Source: Setaria digitata (Eukaryota > Nematoda > Chromadorea > Rhabditida > Setariidae). From it: a DNA stretch of 64,000 nucleotides. Shown in pieces: positions 52,909 to 64,000 of this stretch (position 1 is the first letter of the stretch; each line of letters starts with the position of its first letter). A program made the position numbers and the translations under genes. The stretch covers positions 1 to 64,000 of the forward strand of contig RCAB01000273.1 in the NCBI GenBank assembly GCA_003640385.1, written 5' to 3'. The notes below the pieces were generated by a model. The model saw nothing but the letters and a program-made list of their open reading frames with translations, did not search any database and was not told where the DNA came from.

Positions 52909-55900
52909 AACAAACAGTGGAATGCTAGACTGTTGCTCATTAGTTGCAACTATTATGCGAAAGCCAGCTGTTGTTTCAGCTACCGACCTTTGACCTTTGT
53001 CCTTTGAATGCTAGTGCTATCCAACTAATTCGCTCTCATACCATCGTTACACGGTTGCTTCCGTATTTTTCACCATTGATTGATTCATTTTGCCGGGAAC
53101 GAAACCCAGAAATATTTCCCTTCAGAGGGGCTACAAGTCATAGTCTGCTAGTGCTTAAAGAATTCCAACAAGCACTCACTAATGGATTGCACAAACACTG
53201 CAACAGTGATAGGATCGATCAGTCAGTCTATAGATCGAATTCTATCTCACCAGTGAATTTAGCTCGACCTTTCAGACTGTTAGATTACTGTGAGATTGAC
53301 CTAAGAATGGTAAATGAAATGATTTCTCGCATCAAAGTTTGAACCTGATGAGCTGAAGTACAGGGAAACCTTTTCACATTGATATTTTCATTGTAATCAG
53401 CATATTTCTTCCTAAATTTGGTTTTTTAACATAAATTTTATTGAGCTACTGCCAGGTATAAAAAAATCATGAAATGGATCAAGCTCACTTCAATACTTCC
53501 AGAAAATACAATAAATTACTTCCAAAATGATGGCCTTTACTGCTACCACTGAGCAGTTCTGGATTTCTTTTCGAAGTTTCAAATGAATCATTTTCGAAAT
53601 CCGATATTCCCTCACATAGACGCCGAAAAACCGGTCTTTTCATCCATTTTTCATTCATAATTATTAAATAACTCTGAAGTTCTCTATTGTTAAATGAATG
53701 TTAATTAGCAAAGTAAAATTTTAATCAGTGGAATGTTTTGCTCTGACATAAAATTTAGACGGTTAAAGAATGAGAAGGCCATAGTGATTTAAGTTGTTCC
53801 TGTCACTGATAACACTTATTATCAAACTTGCAATGTAAATTCATTTTCACGAAAAATCATTCACGATGCAAACTTTGCATCATTATACCCTCTACCTGAA
53901 GCCAGTATTGATAAGTTGAAGCAGTGATAACAGATCTTAAAGAAGCGACATTTTTGTGATAATAATTGCTTGATTGAGAAAGCAAAAGTAAAATAAACTT
54001 TCTCTATGCTTTATTAAAAAAAGAAATATCTTTTGAAAAAAAAAAAAACTTGTAAAATAAATTATCAAATTTGGAGTTTAAAAAAATCCTTTGGTAGTTC
54101 ATTAATGAAATAATAGAAAATGTTTTTTTTTTTTTTATTAATTTGACACTTACAAATTTTAGCTGCATAAAATCAAAATTAAGTTTGCATTATGAAGTCA
54201 TTTTCATCGGCTAATTACAAACTTATCGCAGTCTTTTTCTTTCTCTCTCTCTTTAAAATGTGTTCGGTAGCTAATATTTGCACTACTAAAACAAAATGGA
54301 AAAGTGAAAAGTTAATTTTTAACTCCAAGTATTATAAATGAAAAAGTTGTGCATTGTTCGAATGAACTTCGTGTATTTTACATCATAGTCTTGGACAAGT
54401 TCTCTGAAGGAACTCAATTCTTATGCATGAAACGATCATACTGGAACGTTTTCCTCAGCATTCATAATTGCTTTGCACTTGTTTTACTTCTCGCATGAAT
54501 GCTGTCAAAAAAAAAAATGAGTTGCCAAATAATAATTTGTCATCTCTTTTTTCCTTACAAATCCGTTGAAACCACTGAAAATGTTTCTTCAAAATTTAAA
54601 AGTTAATTTCAACAGATTCTATTTCAATTTGAGATTTACACCCACAAATTTCGGTCAAGTTTTCGATGCATGAACAAGTCATGGATTTTCAACCCTATGA
54701 TTTGCCTGCTGTGCATAGTTTGTGAAGTGAATATTTGAAATCGCCGATATCAATCCCTCTTTTAAAACTCGGCTTAATTTAAATTGTTGCTAATTGTTCT
54801 CATTTCTTGTTTAGAAAAATATTTTTACTACAGCAACTGATTGCTCTGGGTAATATTAACATCAACTGATAGCTCTTATCGATACTAGGATAATGTGAAG
54901 TGATAAGTGATAACAGGTTAGATGATGATTAATACGGGCAAATGTGAAAAATGAGATTGCCTCAAATTAAATTGTCAAATTTCATCACAGACCATCGCTT
55001 CTCGGAGTTTTTTTTTTTTTGATGATTATTGATGCACGCCAAAATAACAATCACACATTTGAGGGAATGATCGGACTGGACTGATGACGAGGTCAAAGGG
55101 AGGAAGTGTATCAGGAAGAAGAGTGCCGAGAGAACCGGGAGGACCGGGAGGACCGGGAGTAGAACGAGGTAGAGTACGAAATACCACAACTACGACTACT
55201 TTGGCCTTCCTCCACCGATAATCCCCGCTGAAAGATTTGGTCATCTCATTTCACGCTCCAGTATCTTTTCGTTCTTTTTCTATTATGTATTATATTTAAA
55301 TTTCAAATTTTCTTTTTTTCTTTAAAACTTATTTTCACGAATTTTATTGGCATTTTTTTTTTCATTCTTTTGAATGAAACTGTCCAAAAGTTTTCAATGG
55401 CCAGCAATTATTCACTACCTTTCAGAACTAGCGCATGTGTCTACTTCTCTAGATTGCTCATATTATCTTCCATTTTAGGTTGTTTGAAATTTATTGAAAT
55501 TTCATTTAAAAAAAAAAAAAAAAAAAAAGAAAAATGTTCCGTTCGTTTCTTTTTCACCAACCACTTATGAATGCCGAACAGTAATTCTCAACACTAATAA
55601 TTTCCAAAACAATGATATTTCATACATTTCTAATTTAGGAAGAAAATTTTCGTCTCTTCTTTGAAAATGAAAGGAGAGAGAGAGAGAGACAGGGAGTTTT
55701 GTTGGGAAATGCTTTTCAGTAGATTATGGTACAGTGTATGAATAATATTGGTTATTAATGATATCATTAGAAGTGATAAAATCCGTCTGCACAAAAATTC
55801 GGAAATAAAACTTTCAATGGAAAATTTTTTTTTGTCATTTTTGTGTATTTTGTTTTGGATTATTAACTCTTCTTGCCTCATTGCATTATTCAAAATGCCA

Positions 55901-58900
55901 TTACTTTTGTCAAAAGTTTCAGTTTATATCTTTCACATCTCTTTAATACTAAGAAATTTTATGCATCAAAAAAAAAAAAAAAAATCCCAGTAGAAATATT
56001 TCTATCAGATGGAATATCGGTGAGATATTTATATTAGTTTTCACGATGTTAACTTCTCTGAATTTTTACATAATTCTAAATAACATGTCCAGTTCGGATA
56101 ATTCTATAGAAATTGATAAACGGCTTCTATGGAACAACACTTACTGAAAACGTTTCTTCAAGAGAAACAGCAAATTTGCGATTAAAATTTATTCCGAAAT
56201 TATATTTTCTATGCATTCCATCGTCATTTTCAATCTTTTTAACTTGCACTTTCATCTCTTATCATGAAACAATCACAATCAATGATAGTGCACTTAAATT
56301 AGGCATATCCTACTTCAAATATATTGCATACTGCTAATGATCAGTATCACCGCTAACTCTTGTTATCCCTAAATTTCTCGCACCAATGTGTCTTCGACAT
56401 GTCGGATCAGTGTGACACAGGACTAAATCTGACTGAGGAGCATTTGTGATCAGAATGTGACTAGATCCCTCAGAGTGTCATCCTCAAGTGACACTGAATG
56501 ATGTAAATGTGTGAAGAGAAGACATTGTGAAAGTTTTGGCGGAATGGGGCGAAAAACAAGCAACTTGACGATATTGCCGGAAGGTATTTCACTTCTCTTA
56601 AATGACTTCCCATCTTGCACGAAAAGCATAAACAAAATTTTGTATTATCGCTTCTCAGTTCAATGCAATCCACGCCCGAACATACACATGCTGAAAATTG
56701 GGCTTTCCTTTCGTCCTATAATAACAACTTCTTCTCTTATTCAATAATTACTAGAAAATTTCAGGTTTTTTTTTTTTCCTCTCTCTCTCTTTTTTGCTTC
56801 ACTAACAATTATCTTACCTTAAAGAGAAGATTTTAACACCCACATAATGGCATTATTATTTCTTTTTGCAGGACTTCTGAATTTCAAAAGCTTTCATTAA
56901 ATTTTTAATTTCCAAAAAAATTTCCCTTCTTACTCATTACAGGTACGAACCACTATGCTGTTCTCCTCTATTTTATCGTGATTTTTGCAAGAATTTTCCA
57001 CCTCTCGTGAAAATCATTCTTTCTCAACAATCCAGACTTATTAGAGACTCTATCATCATTACACAATGAACCCAGTGTTTGTCAAGGATTTCGGAGTGTA
57101 TGAATTGAAATCCTAAATTTTAAGATTATGCGTAGAAATTGCATACATAAGTTACAAGGGGTCATTATTCCCATTTAAGTCCTTAATTAACAAATGTTTC
57201 ACATTTTAAGAAATGAACTTCGAATTGTTGAAAAGTTACTTTTAAAGTTTTTGAAATATCCTGTGGAACTAAACAACTGAAAGTTCAAGTTGTGAAGATA
57301 TTTGCTTAGCTTGGATTCCAACTAAAGTTGCGGAATACCTAAATTTATTCGTTGTATTAAATGAATTTAAGATAAAAATTATCAAATCCTGTTGAAAAAA
57401 GAAGGGTGAACTAATATCATTAACATTGTAAGGGAAATGCAAATGATAGAAAAGCACCAAATCAGTAAGCTTCTTAATCACAATATTATCACTAATCTTA
57501 TTTACAACCTGTAACACACTGCCATAGAATGAATCTTCAGATAGCACTGTCGAGAATAGAATGTAGATGTCATGATTAATAGTAATTTTATTCAAATTAG
57601 CTAAGTTTCATCTTGATTGAGCTGCAAGCAATTAAATTAATTAAGGAACGTGCGCTGAGTTCATTATGCTTTAATTTGTTTTTGTTTTAATGCTTTCTAC
57701 TTGTAGCATGAATTACAAGTATATCTTTTTAAAAAGAAAACTGAATGGGTAGAGTCCTCTCTTCCACTTCAGACACAAAAGTAAAAGAAAAACTTTCAAA
57801 CTTTGCTGGAACAATAAATGCATAATTTAACATATTAGAATTGCAAAATTAAAGTATTTAATTAATTTTTTTTAAAATTTATCTGGGTCATTTTAATGGG
57901 TTTAATGAAACTACTGTAGCACCGTTTTTCTTATTGCAAAATAAAAGCACTCCTGACATCTCAACTTCTTTGACGTCATAAAACAGAGACAATGAAACCA
58001 ATCTTGAGACTATTTCAACGAGGACCTAAGTTTTTCTGATACTAGAATGAGTGACATTGGACAAATTAATTACAGCAGTCATTACTGTTCAGGTACTTCT
58101 CGAGACTCACTCATTAACTTCCTGATTCTTAGGTTGTTTACTCTTTTTACTCTTATACTTTCTTAGTGCTCAATTATAAATTATTTCCTTCACTAATCTA
58201 TCAACTTCATTCGCGTTATTCAACACAACTTGCTTTTTCAACAGTGCCTTCCACTAATTGGCTTCTGTATGTTATAATTATTTCATTAATTTGCTTAGGT
58301 GTATCTTCACCAAGTGATTTCTAAAATGAAGCAAGTCAAAATTGCTTGTCAGTCATCTTCTAGGCTTCAAGCCAAGGAAGCTGCAAAGCTGTCGAATTGA
58401 TCAGAGCTGATACCGAAGAGATTTAGTGATTCAGTTGAATACTTGTTTTGGATAGGTGAACTGATTTCAATAATTTTAAAACCTGTATCCATTAGGAATC
58501 TCTTTTCTGTTTGAATTATCACTCAGACTGCTTCTCAAGTCTTTCTTCACAGATAACTTTGCAGCAGTTAACTAAGCAATCAATCACTTTCGCTATCACT
58601 TCCTTTCCTTTTTTCGAACTATTTTTTGAATTTTCAAAGGACATCGGTTTTCTGCTGATCTTTGGAGTTGTGTCATAACAGAATTGTTTTTTTCAGATTG
58701 AATTCCAGTAAGGTGTCAGAAATAAAAGTCTGATTTTTCAAGGTGTGCATTTTGTTATATCACTTCATACAGGTCAGTGATGAATTTCGTTTGATTCAGT
58801 TATTCCTGATCTGGTCAAGGTACAGTATCTCAGTAAAACTGTTTTCAGTTCTTCTTCCCAAACCTGAGTTGAGGTAAGTTCTTCAGTTACGTGAATGTCA

Positions 58901-59442
58901 TCAGATTTCTTTTGTAATTGTATTAGTTAATTGAAAAAAAAAACTTCCCAAACTTGCTTCTTCAAATTTCAATAGATATTATTCTTTCCTGCGTTGTTTT
59001 ACTTGAATTTTTGAATAAAATTTATCCCGATTTAATTTCATTACGACTAAAATTGAAGCTAAACTCCTTGCTTGACACTGTCGCAGTATTTGCAGTGCTG
59101 TCAATTTGATTTCACGTGTATTATATTTGCTTGAAAATTTTCAAAAAAGTGAATTCCTTATGAGGAGCTTTTCAAATTAATTTCTACTTGCTAGTTGTCA
59201 CTTCCGCTACCAATTTGTAAATGTCCAAATTATTTTTATTGAAACTCTCGATGAAATGCTTGTTTTTCCAATTACGGTAACAGTTACGTTACCGCTTGAA
59301 AATATTTGTTTTTTTTTTTTTCCTCTCCCTTCGGCAACTTTTCCCCTCGAGAGATGAATCGAGTTTTGCATCTTGCGTATAACATTTCAAGAAGTTTTCA
59401 TTTTAATGAATCATTTTAATTTAATTTAATCTTGTTTTTTCT
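52909..59442. other. long AT-rich intergenic stretch
   Basis: No gene I can support. Open frames at 52944-53342 (no ATG start), 57269-57595 and 56450-56690 have no recognised domain. A short GC-richer island at 55040-55250 encodes a few Gly-Pro-Pro triplets on the minus strand and is discussed in the findings. Confidence 0.45.
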
Positions 59443-59444
59443 AG
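59443..59444 (+). promoter_or_regulatory. probable spliced-leader acceptor of the patched-related gene
   Basis: CTTGTTTTTTCTAG ends six bases before the ATG at 59451. The strong pyrimidine tract and the short distance match a nematode trans-splice site. Confidence 0.6.
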
Positions 59445-59450
59445 TTTACG

Positions 59451-62400
59451 ATGCGATTTTTGGAAAGCACCTATGAACGTTATGGACGTTACATAGCCAA
59501 GCATCCTATGCCTTTCATGGTAAGAATTTTTGAAGTCTATTTTACCTATTGTTTTATAAGAGATACACGCTATTAGAGGAACTACCAAAGAATTCATTAT
59601 TTAAATGTTATCAATTCTGATTAAAATTGATGAAATTGGAAATTAAAAATTTTACAGTTAGGCGAGGAAATTTTAATTTTGTGATTTTTCTTCTTTCTTT
59701 CTAAATGCTAACCGTAAATGAAATTCAGCTTCTGCCTATTCTCACAACAATTCTCTCGACTGCTGGTTTACTTCGTTTTCATATTGATAACGATATTTGG
59801 AATATTTATTCACCGATAAATGGCCTAGCCCGTGTGGAGGAGAAGGCTTTAAAACGTTTTGAGTATGCCAGTGGCGCGCATCATTACAGAGTAACTACTT
59901 GAAATTTCGAAAAACTAAATATAAAAAACTTTCACTTCATATTTCGCTCATTCCAATTGCGTCCCTGCTCCTCTTTCTTTATTCCTTTAAACGAAAATTT
60001 TTTTTTTATTAAATATCACTGAGATTCGCCTTTCTTTCCGCTTCAGCAAATCAATCGTTAAGAGAACAATTAATCTGTAATAAATTCGTAAATCGACGAC
60101 TATTTCTACAGGGAGCTGCTCCTTCCTTAAAAAAGCTACAGGTTTTTTTGTCCTCCCTCAAGGAAAAATTATTTGAACAAGTTTTTTGTTAGTACGACTC
60201 GACTCGTTCTTCATGCTGTCTGCTAAAACAATGAAATCTCTCTTGTTTTTTTTTTTTTTTTTTGCACAATGAAAAGTGTTATCTCCAAAGAAAAAAAAAA
60301 AAGAAATTTAATAAAGAACGATTTAATTGTTCGTTAAAAAAAATGATTATTTTTGAACATTTTGTTCCAATCTGATATTAATTTTACGAATGGTCTATTG
60401 AATCGCTTGTCCGATTGCAGCATGTCCTTGAACTCACCATGGCCGATAGAGAAACACCAGGCCACTTGTAAATTATTTTCAAAAAATAAAAAACATGATT
60501 TTATAAATAGTACTTTGTAAAATATAGCATAAAGAAATTTGTATAGATTTGGAAGCAAATCTGTCTTATTAATCTCTTTCTTACTAGGACAGGTGAAGGG
60601 AGTAAATTAATTAGAACTAAAAAAATTAGCACTGTAGGAAGAATCAATAGGAGAATATATCCATTTGGAATCTTGTGACTAATATTTGCTTTTATCCTTT
60701 GACCTCATTCTAAAACAAATGGTTGGCGACTTTTTGAGATTTTTTTCCAATGCTTGTGGCCTGACTTAAGAAACTTAATCATCATCGGAAACTTTTCCAA
60801 GCTTTGAATTGCTCATGTACTCTGGTCAACTATAATTTTCTGACTCTTCCAAAACTAAAAGATTTTGAATTAAAAAAGAAAAATCCAAAAATTTGCATAA
60901 CACAGCTACGTTTGAGCAGTGAAATGAGAGAACAACGGAAATACATTTCGGTCAAGATTCAGTTAGTGAGAAGGTTCCATAAAAATACTGAGCCGGAAAG
61001 AATAATCGAAAGGAAATATATGTCAGGAACAATGAAATTGCGCTTTTAATGGAACAATTCGACTGTTATCGGTTGTAGAGAGAAAATTCTCGAATTTCAA
61101 GACTAACACCCTTCCTATGCTTGAAGTTGAAGTAGATCTCGAGTTCCTAAGTGAGATAGAATATCTGGAATTTATAGCACAAATTAGATAACGAACTCTC
61201 ATGCATCCTTATCAGCACGAAATATTCACTGCATGAAATTTGAAAGTGCTGATAATGGAACCACTGATTAGATGCTTGCAATGTTCCCTAGTCATTAACG
61301 AAGAATATTCAGGTGAATGTTTCATTGCAGTTACAAGTTCTGGTAAATCGCAAAGATGGTGGTAATCTAATGAATGTTAACAATACGGATGAAATATTAA
61401 AGATGGAGAGATTCGTAGTGAACAATGTAACTATTACTGATGGCTTTAGTTTCTTCACATATCATAATATTTGCGGAGTCTATTGCAGTGATAGCAATGA
61501 TATCGTTCTCACCTTCATAAAGGTTTTCCATTTGCCTGTCTTTCATTAGATCTCAAGATGTCGGTGAAACTCTTCAAAGGTAATAGAAAGTTAGATTAAG
61601 ACTAAGCTTGAAATTTCAATCCAGAATCTTTGAGAAAGTTGTCCAGTCTGTCATTTCATACAAGTCTCTAGGGCAAATTTTCAGGCAGCAATCGATATGA
61701 ACGATAAAACTTCATCGTCGTTAGCTTTCACATTCCCAAATGCTCGTCTATTCGAGAGTCATATTTTCATGGGGTACGGGTTATTTTAAAACTTTCTCAA
61801 TTAGCCTCAAAGTTTTACTTTTAATTAACTTAGCTAGAATAGTTCATAGTTATAGATAGGAAGTTCCTGATGACAATTTATGATTAAATGAAAGATTACG
61901 AATATTTTATTTGTGGAATAGTTCCCATAATGTTAATCTTTTAAATTTTATTTTTTTGTTTTTTTTTTCTGCAACCTCAAGTTACTAAAATTACTTCTTT
62001 TCAGATACTCTGTTGGTGATATACATTGGTCTAAGCAAGATCCAAAAATCGTAGATGGCTTCAAACTCTTCATACTTCACTTTATGGTTAGAAAGAAATC
62101 TTCAGATTCAGCCACTCCTTCTTAGAATACGTTCAAATTCAACAATTCAAAATTGACTTTAAGAATTAATTTCCAGTTTTTTGAACAGGTAAATCTGGAT
62201 CTACCGCACAGTAAAAGAATAGCGAAAAATTTTGAATCACAGCTGCGAACACTATTTGCATTGGCTACATACGAGTCCAAGGTAAGAGAGGCCTGAGAAA
62301 ATGTTTCAGTTTTTGATATAATAAAAGTAAGGCTGTTGACGAAAAGGAAACACCGAAATGATCGTCACAGGTACTTCTTCCGTTTTTGTTTTTGTTTAAT

Positions 62401-64000
62401 TTAAAAAAAAAATTAAATAAATAAGCAAAACTGCAAATCAATAAGATGAAATCTTTCTAGCAGTTTAATTACATGAAATTAATTAAACTTTCAGGAATTG
62501 AAATACTCCTTGTTTAGCAGAGATCGTGAAATTGAAGAGCAACAGCAAATAACTCTTGCTGCTTTGCCATTTCTCGGGGTAACTGCCGTGATATTAATTA
62601 CATTTATGGTGATCAGTCTGATCGATTTTTCATCCAGAAATAGCCAACACATTGAGGTACTACAGTGAAGTTCGAAAATTATGCTCACATTTTCCCGGAA
62701 TTCATTCCCATTTAATATAGAAATTATCATAAAATATTGCTACTGTTCCATAATTTCAGGCTTTCTTTGCAGTGCTCTCACCAGCAATGGCACTGATAAC
62801 TTCGTGGGGTCTTCTCTGGGGTATCGGTTTACCTTTCTCTAATATTCTCACTGCCATACCTTTCCTTGTCGTCACAATTGGTGTTGATGATGCCTTCCTC
62901 ATTCTCGCTGCATGGAGGCATGCAAAGTAAGTACAGCCATAAAATTGTCTTCTGGACCCAAAGTCTGTTCAAGTCACTAAACGACTCTCTTCTCACTGCA
63001 GCCCAGCTTCTGATCTCGAAACACGAATGGGTGAAACGTTGACTTATTCGGGTGCCAGTGTCACTGTAACTTCTCTTACCGATGTCTTATGTTTCATGGT
63101 CGGACTAGTTTCAAATTTACCTGTTGTACGATTATTCTGCATCTATACTTCCATCTCAATCATGGTTGACTTCATTTATCAGGTACGAGATGACGAGAAG
63201 TTCCAAACTAAAGTTAGTGCTTATCAATTGCTTCTGTTGAGCGTTCTCTCCAAAGTATTAATTAAATCGTTCACTGCAGATAACATTTTTTACTGCCGTT
63301 GTTGCTTATTGTGGAGGACAGAAAGTGGGTAATATCGAGAAGAAATATCGCGAGCAAGTAAGACTGCTGCTACTTTCGAATTAGAACAAGCTTGTTGATT
63401 TTAAGACTGAGTAGTTATGAGCCGCTAAATGATTGTCTTTTAATTATCCTAACAATTAAGGGTTTCAGGTAATTGATTCATTATAATATTCTGACCTGTT
63501 TCGTGTGATTTTTGATATTTTACCTGGCTAATCGCAGTTGATGTTAATTAATCGACATTTCCATCAAGTTTTATGGAAGTTCTCTGAGATGAGTAGGATA
63601 AATTTACTCCTAGAATTCAGCACTAGAACTTGATATGCTATATCTTAAGGATACACATCTTATGATACTGATTAATTTCAAATAATTAAGCAGTTATTTA
63701 CACAGAAATTTCTATAGGTTTTTTTTTTTCGCCCTAGCATTGGTATGGATCATTTCTTGCAGAATTCTAAATCCAAAAATGTCATGGATGGACTGTGGCG
63801 AAAAATTGAACCGGCGGAATCGCATAAAGTGTACAGCGTTGAAGTTGGTGTTGCAAGATATTGCTTCTCTGATGGCAATTCTTTGCCACTAAAGAAACCA
63901 CCAAAAAAGAGCCAAACTAGCCTACAGAAGTTTGTTAATATCCTTCACCTGCCATTCACAAAAGGCATTGTTATTGCTGCATTTATTATTCACATTATTG
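59451..64000 (+). CDS. patched-related (PTR) transmembrane protein, N-terminal half, runs off the window
   Basis: Eleven exons in frame: 59451-59519, 59729-59890, 61331-61522, 61685-61773, 62005-62086, 62177-62281, 62495-62656, 62760-62926, 63002-63182, 63280-63357 and 63763-64000 (cut by the window end), about 508 residues so far. Order: a first membrane segment (LLPILTTILSTAGLL), the luminal start IYSPINGLARVEE, the family's VNRKDGGNLM element, then a sterol-sensing type domain of five or so helices including GVTAVILITFMVISLIDF, FLVVTIGVDDAFLILAAW and SVTVTSLTDVLCFMVGL. GVDDAF is a hallmark of the patched/dispatched/PTR group. PTR proteins are expanded in nematodes and act in moulting, cuticle and epithelial trafficking. 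Exon 6 could also begin later, at the AG before GTAAAT (62189). I cannot assign the C. elegans ptr number. Confidence 0.9.

Noticed and set aside
52944..53342. 132-codon plus-strand frame upstream of the carboxypeptidase gene
   Set aside because: It starts at a TTG with no ATG start, lies over the carboxypeptidase promoter region, and shows no domain.
57269..57595. 108-codon minus-strand frame
   Set aside because: It contains an internal TTTTTTCAACAG acceptor, has AT-driven composition and no recognisable domain or neighbouring exon.
1..64000. tRNA, rRNA, CRISPR, transposase and bacterial-operon content
   Set aside because: I looked for TTCGA-type T-loops, transposase motifs, regular spacer arrays and bacterial gene order and saw none I could support by eye. 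A covariance-model scan would be needed to exclude small RNA genes.

Overview
This window reads as nuclear DNA of a nematode, probably a parasitic clade III (spirurid or filarial-type) species. The DNA is AT-rich and full of homopolymer runs. Genes are cut into many small exons with TTTYAG acceptors. Several start codons lie 1-9 bases behind a pyrimidine-AG site, the usual position of a nematode spliced-leader (SL) acceptor. One gene belongs to the patched-related family that is expanded in nematodes. The species call is an inference. I saw no bacterial, Wolbachia or viral coding sequence.

Layout: 1-7.3 kb is mostly AT-rich and apparently empty, apart from one weak two-exon candidate for a small secreted protein (414-728). 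7.35-9.77 kb (+) is a TXNDC12/ERp18-like ER thioredoxin. 13.7-14.2 kb (-) is a neurogenin-class bHLH factor. 17.3-32.0 kb (-) is a complete 42-exon gene for the U5 snRNP helicase BRR2/SNRNP200 (2158 aa when spliced as proposed). 33.2-35.2 kb (+) is the V-ATPase c'' proteolipid (208 aa), divergent from BRR2 across about 1.2 kb. 36-38.3 kb holds a duplicated contig edge, a perfect 32-bp foldback and a decayed array with a period of about 32 bp. 39.8-40.9 kb (+) is an unrecognised single-pass membrane protein with a Thr-rich tail. 42.6-45.8 kb (-) is ERCC8/CSA (396 aa). 49.7-52.9 kb (-) is a cathepsin A-like serine carboxypeptidase (468 aa). 59.45 kb to the window end (+) is the N-terminal half of a patched-related (PTR) protein.

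The genes do not form a pathway. They are mostly housekeeping genes (splicing, transcription-coupled repair, proton pumping, ER redox, lysosomal peptidase) plus one neural determination factor and one PTR protein. All gene models were spliced by hand, by phase and conserved motifs, and the reading frame closes in every one. Five places show near-identical sequence on both sides of single 'n' bases. These look like unmerged contig ends and should not be read as biological duplications.

I found no convincing new biological system. The best leads are divergence in the second BRR2 cassette, an exon-derived 17-mer next to a foldback inside BRR2, the small Thr-rich membrane gene with a frame-neutral cassette exon, and a stop-free in-frame intron in the neurogenin gene.
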